Shown in pieces: positions 6,328-9,266 of a stretch of DNA of 9,266 bases. Under the pieces are notes generated by a model. It was not told where the DNA came from. It ran no database searches and saw only the letters and a list, made by a program, of their open reading frames with translations. Source of the DNA: CAMLOF01 sp966692625 (GTDB taxonomy: Bacteria; Pseudomonadota; Gammaproteobacteria; Burkholderiales; Burkholderiaceae_C); NCBI GenBank assembly GCA_966692625.1, contig CBKZAG010000133.1:1-9266 (forward strand), read 5' to 3'. Each line of letters starts with the position of its first letter. Position 1 is the stretch's first letter. Made by a program: the position numbers and the translations under genes.

Positions 6328-7476
6328 TCACCACTCCGCGAAGCTGCCGTCCTTGTGCCGCCACACGGGGTTGCGCCAGCGGTGACCTTCGGCGGCGCGT
6401 TCCTGCACGTAGGCCTCGTTCACCTCGATGCCCAGGCCCGGCCCGGTGGGGATGGTGACCATGCCGTCTTGATAGGCGAACACCTCGGGGTTGGCCACGT
6501 AGTCCAGCAGGTCGTTGGCCTGGTTGTAGTGGATGCCCAGGCTCTGCTCCTGAATGAAGGCGTTGTAGCAGCCCGCGTCGATCTGCAGGTTGGCCGCCAG
6601 CGCGATGGGGCCCAGCGGGCAGTGCAGCGCCAGCGCCACGTCGTAGGCCTCGGCCATGGCGGCGATCTTGCGCGTTTCGGTGATGCCGCCCGCGTGCGAC
6701 GGGTCTGGCTGGATGATGTCCACGTAGCCTTCGGCCAGGATGCGCTTGAAGTCCCACCGGGTGTAGAGCCGCTCGCCCAGGGCAATGGGGGTGCTGGACA
6801 GGTGGGCCAGTTCCTTGAGCGCCTCGTGGTGTTCGCTGAGCACGGGCTCTTCGATGAACATGAGCTTGTAGGGCTCCAGTTCCTTGAACAGCACCTTGGC
6901 CATGGGCTTGTGCACGCGGCCGTGGAAGTCCACCCCGATGCCCACGTTGGGGCCCACGGCCTCGCGCACGGCCACCACGTTCTGGATGCAGCGCTCCACC
7001 TTGTCGAAGGTGTCGATGTACTGCAATTCCTCGGTGCCGTTCATCTTGACCGCAGTGAAGCCCCGGGCCACGGCCTTGCGCGCGGCATCGGCGGTTTCGC
7101 TAGGGCGGTCGCCGCCAATCCAGCTGTACACGCGGATGCGGTCACGCACCTGACCGCCCAGCAGCTCGGACACGGACACCCCCAGCGCCTTGCCCTTGAT
7201 GTCCCACAGCGCCTGGTCTATGCCCGCCAGCGCGCTCATGTGCACACCGCCGCCCCGGTAAAAACCGCCGCGGTAGAGCACGGTCCAGTGGTCTTCGATG
7301 TGGCGCGGGTCCTTGCCCACGAGGTAGTCGGAAAGTTCTTCGACCATCGCCGCCACGGCATGGGCGCGGCCTTCCAGCACGGGCTCGCCCCAGCCGGTGA
7401 TGCCTTCGTCGGTCTCGATCTTGAGGAAGCACCAGCGCGGGGGCACCAGGTATGTGGTCAGTCGGGTGATCTTCAT
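6328..7476 (-). CDS. dgoD: D-galactonate dehydratase
   Basis: This enolase-superfamily enzyme (mandelate racemase subgroup, Mg-dependent, cytoplasmic) removes water from D-galactonate to give 2-dehydro-3-deoxy-D-galactonate. The protein has 382 residues, the same length as E. coli DgoD, and the key residues fall at the same numbers as I recall them: metal ligands D183, E209 and E235, with H185 and H285 as the catalytic acid/base residues. They sit in GVDFHGR (181-187), MFIEEPVL (206-213), ALGERLYTR (232-240) and ALHCPLGP (283-290). The family motif GIDQALWDIKGKALG (85-99) is also present, and the protein ends in FAEW. It is the last gene of the dgoK-dgoA-dgoD run, 54 bp after dgoA. No strong Shine-Dalgarno site precedes its ATG. 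Its stop faces the diguanylate cyclase stop 6 bp away. Galactonate specificity is supported by the neighbours. Confidence 0.96.
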   Translation of the reverse strand: MKITRLTTYLVPPRWCFLKIETDEGITGWGEPVLEGRAHAVAAMVEELSDYLVGKDPRHIEDHWTVLYRGGFYRGGGVHMSALAGIDQALWDIKGKALGVSVSELLGGQVRDRIRVYSWIGGDRPSETADAARKAVARGFTAVKMNGTEELQYIDTFDKVERCIQNVVAVREAVGPNVGIGVDFHGRVHKPMAKVLFKELEPYKLMFIEEPVLSEHHEALKELAHLSSTPIALGERLYTRWDFKRILAEGYVDIIQPDPSHAGGITETRKIAAMAEAYDVALALHCPLGPIALAANLQIDAGCYNAFIQEQSLGIHYNQANDLLDYVANPEVFAYQDGMVTIPTGPGLGIEVNEAYVQERAAEGHRWRNPVWRHKDGSFAEW

Positions 7477-7530
7477 GGTGTTGGGGAGGGCTTGTGGTCG
7501 GTTCGGGATGCGATGGAATGGGGGCGTGGG

Positions 7531-8181
7531 TCAAGCCTTGGCGTGGGTGTTGGCCGCGCGCCAGGCTTCAACGAAGGCCTGGGCCTGCCGTGCCACCTTT
7601 TCTGGCGTGTCGCCCGGGCGGTACAGCGCCGAGCCCAGGCCGAAACCCGAGGCCCCGGCGGCAACGTAGGTGGCAATGGATTCGGGCACCACGCCGCCCA
7701 CGGGCACGATGGCGATGGGCGGCGTGAGCACCGCGCGCCAGGCCTTGAGGCCTATCGGGCCCAGCGCTTCGGCGGGGAACATCTTGAGCACGTCGGCGCC
7801 CGCCGCCAGCGCGGCAAAGGCTTCGGTGGGCGTGGCCACGCCGGGCGCGCAGGCCAAGCCTGCTGCCTTGGTGGCGCGGATCACGGCGACGTCGCTGTGC
7901 GGCATCACCACGATCTGCCCCCCGGCGGCGGCCACCTCTGCGCACGACTCGGGCCGCAGCACGGTGCCCGCGCCGACCAGGGCATCGGCGGGCAAGGCGT
8001 CGCGCAGGGCGCGGATGCTGCGCAGCGGTTCGGGCGAGTTCAGCGGCACTTCGATCAGGCGGAAACCCGCGTCGTACAGCACGCGTCCGATGGCGGCAGC
8101 CTCTTCAGGCCGGATGCCGCGCAAGATGGCGATGAGGCCGCATTGCTGCAGGGCCTGGTGAAAGGATTCGGACAAGGTCAT
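7531..8181 (-). CDS. dgoA: 2-dehydro-3-deoxy-6-phosphogalactonate aldolase
   Basis: This class I (Schiff-base) KDPG/KDPGal aldolase of 216 residues cleaves 2-dehydro-3-deoxy-6-phosphogalactonate to pyruvate and D-glyceraldehyde 3-phosphate in the cytoplasm. Visible landmarks: LIAILRGI (16-23), IEVPLNSP (43-50) with the presumed general base E44, and VGAGTVL (69-75). The Schiff-base lysine K133 lies in VLKMFPAEALGP (131-142), and the phosphate-binding end is PVGGVVPE (160-167) with GLGSALYRPG (181-190). IEVPLNSP rather than the IEVTLRT style of Eda enzymes, together with dgoK and dgoD on either side, favours DgoA over Eda. It starts 25 bp after the dgoK stop and so belongs to one operon. The ribosome site is weak (AGG about 9 nt before the ATG). 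Confidence 0.95.
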   Translation of the reverse strand: MTLSESFHQALQQCGLIAILRGIRPEEAAAIGRVLYDAGFRLIEVPLNSPEPLRSIRALRDALPADALVGAGTVLRPESCAEVAAAGGQIVVMPHSDVAVIRATKAAGLACAPGVATPTEAFAALAAGADVLKMFPAEALGPIGLKAWRAVLTPPIAIVPVGGVVPESIATYVAAGASGFGLGSALYRPGDTPEKVARQAQAFVEAWRAANTHAKA

Positions 8182-8206
8182 CTGGGTGCCTGTGGGGTGG
8201 TTGGGT

Positions 8207-9163
8207 TCACACGAGGGCGGCGGCCTGGGCGATGCGCCACAAGCCCAACGGCGTGACCTCGGAACGGATCTGCGGCGAGTCGAAGCCGTGCACCTCCAGC
8301 GCGGCGGCGTAGCGGCGGCACAGGTCCGGTTCGCCGCACAGGACCACCGGCAGATCGCCGCTCAGCAAGGAGCGCGACAAGGCCGCCACCTCGTGCCCGA
8401 TGAGCAGACCCGAGAGGTAGTCGGGCTGCGAATCGCCTGCCAGGCGACCGGTGAGCCCCAGCGTGCGGGAGCTGAAGATGTTGGAGAGCACGCCCATGGC
8501 CCCTTCGGGCGATAGGGCCACGCGCAGGCCGCGCACGAAGGCCAGCGCGTCGTGCGCCGGGTTGGCCACCATGGTGCGGCCGAGGATGGTGTGCTGGCGC
8601 AGGGCGGCAAAGACTTCGCCGGTCATGAAAGTTTCAAACCGCGTGACCGCGCCAGACTCCACCAACGCCCACTTGCTGTGGGTGCCTGGCAACCCGATGA
8701 GGAGGCGCTCGGGCAGTTCGCCTTCATCGGCCAGGCTCTGCAACACACCGGCAATCTGCGTTTCCTCGCCACGCATGACGTTGGGCAGATCGCCCCACTG
8801 GATGAGGCCGGGCACGATGCGCAGGGTTTGTGCTTGGGGGCGCGGCACTTCGGTGAAGGCGCGTGCCAGGTCTGCGGCGTGTACGGGCAGTGGTTGGTAG
8901 GCGGCTTCTTGCCAGCCTTGCGCGCTGCCGACCATGCCGCAGGCCAGCAGCGGCACGCCGGGGTGGGCTTGCAGCCAGTCGCCACAGAGTTGCTGCAGGG
9001 CCTGCTCGAAGCGTTCGCCGGTTGGCGTGCCTTCGGGGGCGGCAGGCAGGTTCATGATGCCGTGTTCGCTGCGACGGCTGGCGAGCACTTGGCCGCCTGG
9101 GCCCAGGGCGTAGGCGCGCAGGGAGCTGGTGCCCCAGTCCAGGGCGATCAGTGCGGGGGTCAT
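8207..9163 (-). CDS. dgoK: 2-dehydro-3-deoxygalactonokinase
   Basis: This cytoplasmic ATP-dependent kinase phosphorylates 2-dehydro-3-deoxy-D-galactonate at C6, the step between DgoD and DgoA. With the ATG at 9161-9163 the protein has 318 residues, somewhat longer than E. coli DgoK (about 292). Visible landmarks: the ASKHA phosphate-1 loop IALDWGTSSLRAY (6-18), ACGMVGSAQGW (74-84), DLPNVMRGEETQ (124-135), LPGTHSKW (158-165) and FMTGEVFAAL (177-186). The frame extends upstream to an ATG at 9202, but the start at 9163 is preferred because an AAAGGGA site lies 5 nt before it and the phosphate loop then begins at the usual position. It is the first gene of the dgoKAD run in this window. An upstream partner on the same strand, such as a regulator or transporter, may lie beyond the right edge. 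Confidence 0.95.
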   Translation of the reverse strand: MTPALIALDWGTSSLRAYALGPGGQVLASRRSEHGIMNLPAAPEGTPTGERFEQALQQLCGDWLQAHPGVPLLACGMVGSAQGWQEAAYQPLPVHAADLARAFTEVPRPQAQTLRIVPGLIQWGDLPNVMRGEETQIAGVLQSLADEGELPERLLIGLPGTHSKWALVESGAVTRFETFMTGEVFAALRQHTILGRTMVANPAHDALAFVRGLRVALSPEGAMGVLSNIFSSRTLGLTGRLAGDSQPDYLSGLLIGHEVAALSRSLLSGDLPVVLCGEPDLCRRYAAALEVHGFDSPQIRSEVTPLGLWRIAQAAALV

Positions 9164-9168
9164 GTGTT

Positions 9169-9175
9169 TCCCTTT
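9169..9175 (-). promoter_or_regulatory. Ribosome binding site of dgoK
   Basis: On the minus strand AAAGGGA ends 5 nt before the ATG at 9163. It decides the start in favour of MTPALIALDWG over the longer frame from 9202. Confidence 0.7.
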
Positions 9176-9266
9176 GTTGGCGAGCCACCGGTTGCACTCC
9201 ACCGTGCTTGTTGGCTGCGGCAGGCCTGGCCCTGTGGGGGCGATTTCTGTGGCGGCTGTGGCCGCC

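Noticed and set aside
6355..8256. A 633-aa plus-strand frame across dgoD and dgoA
   Set aside because: It is long only because stops are rare opposite GC-rich genes. It crosses two well-identified genes and reads as a Gly/His/Ala/Val-rich shadow.
9164..9202. N-terminal extension of dgoK to the ATG at 9202
   Set aside because: The good AAAGGGA ribosome site lies just before 9163, and the phosphate loop starts at its usual place from there.
9251..9266. GGCGG-N6-CCGCC dyad at the right edge
   Set aside because: Short GC-only symmetry is expected by chance at this composition, there is no T-tract, and the context beyond the edge is missing.
1..9266. Search for tRNA/rRNA genes, CRISPR arrays, transposase genes and phage or defence genes
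   Set aside because: I saw none. There are no regularly spaced repeats, recombinase motifs or insertion-sequence ends.

Overview
The window is high-GC DNA with dense genes, short intergenic gaps and weak A/T-poor promoters. The protein set suggests a betaproteobacterium of the order Burkholderiales, probably Comamonadaceae-like (Acidovorax and relatives). It includes a Calvin-cycle-type class II aldolase, an AdrA-like MASE2-GGDEF protein and a dgoKAD cluster. The genus is inferred from protein style only; no search was possible.

Left part (1-2999, + strand): the C-terminal end of a DeoR/GlpR-type repressor overlaps glpK (glycerol kinase) by ATGA. A 78-bp gap with a candidate promoter follows, then a class II fructose-1,6-bisphosphate aldolase gene that ends at a clear intrinsic terminator. 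Middle part (3000-6321, + strand): this begins with a gene-poor, less GC-rich stretch holding one doubtful 67-aa ORF and a possible 22-codon leader ORF. It continues with a 610-aa SWIM zinc-finger protein of unknown role and a membrane-bound diguanylate cyclase, whose start codon lies inside a perfect 8-bp inverted repeat. Right part (6328-9163, - strand): a convergent dgoK-dgoA-dgoD operon encodes D-galactonate catabolism (De Ley-Doudoroff route). It meets the cyclase gene tail to tail with only 6 bp between stop codons.

Metabolically the flanks meet at triose phosphates. Glycerol is phosphorylated by GlpK and then oxidised to DHAP by an enzyme not in this window. Galactonate is split to pyruvate and glyceraldehyde 3-phosphate. 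The aldolase interconverts these trioses with fructose 1,6-bisphosphate. The central SWIM/cyclase pair is not obviously part of that metabolism.

Most of the window is ordinary chromosomal gene content, and I do not see a clear new multi-gene system. The best leads are the uncharacterised SWIM protein with its possible coupled leader ORF, the inverted repeat over the cyclase start, a glycerol kinase that appears to lack both known allosteric sites, and a helically phased triple repeat before the aldolase gene.
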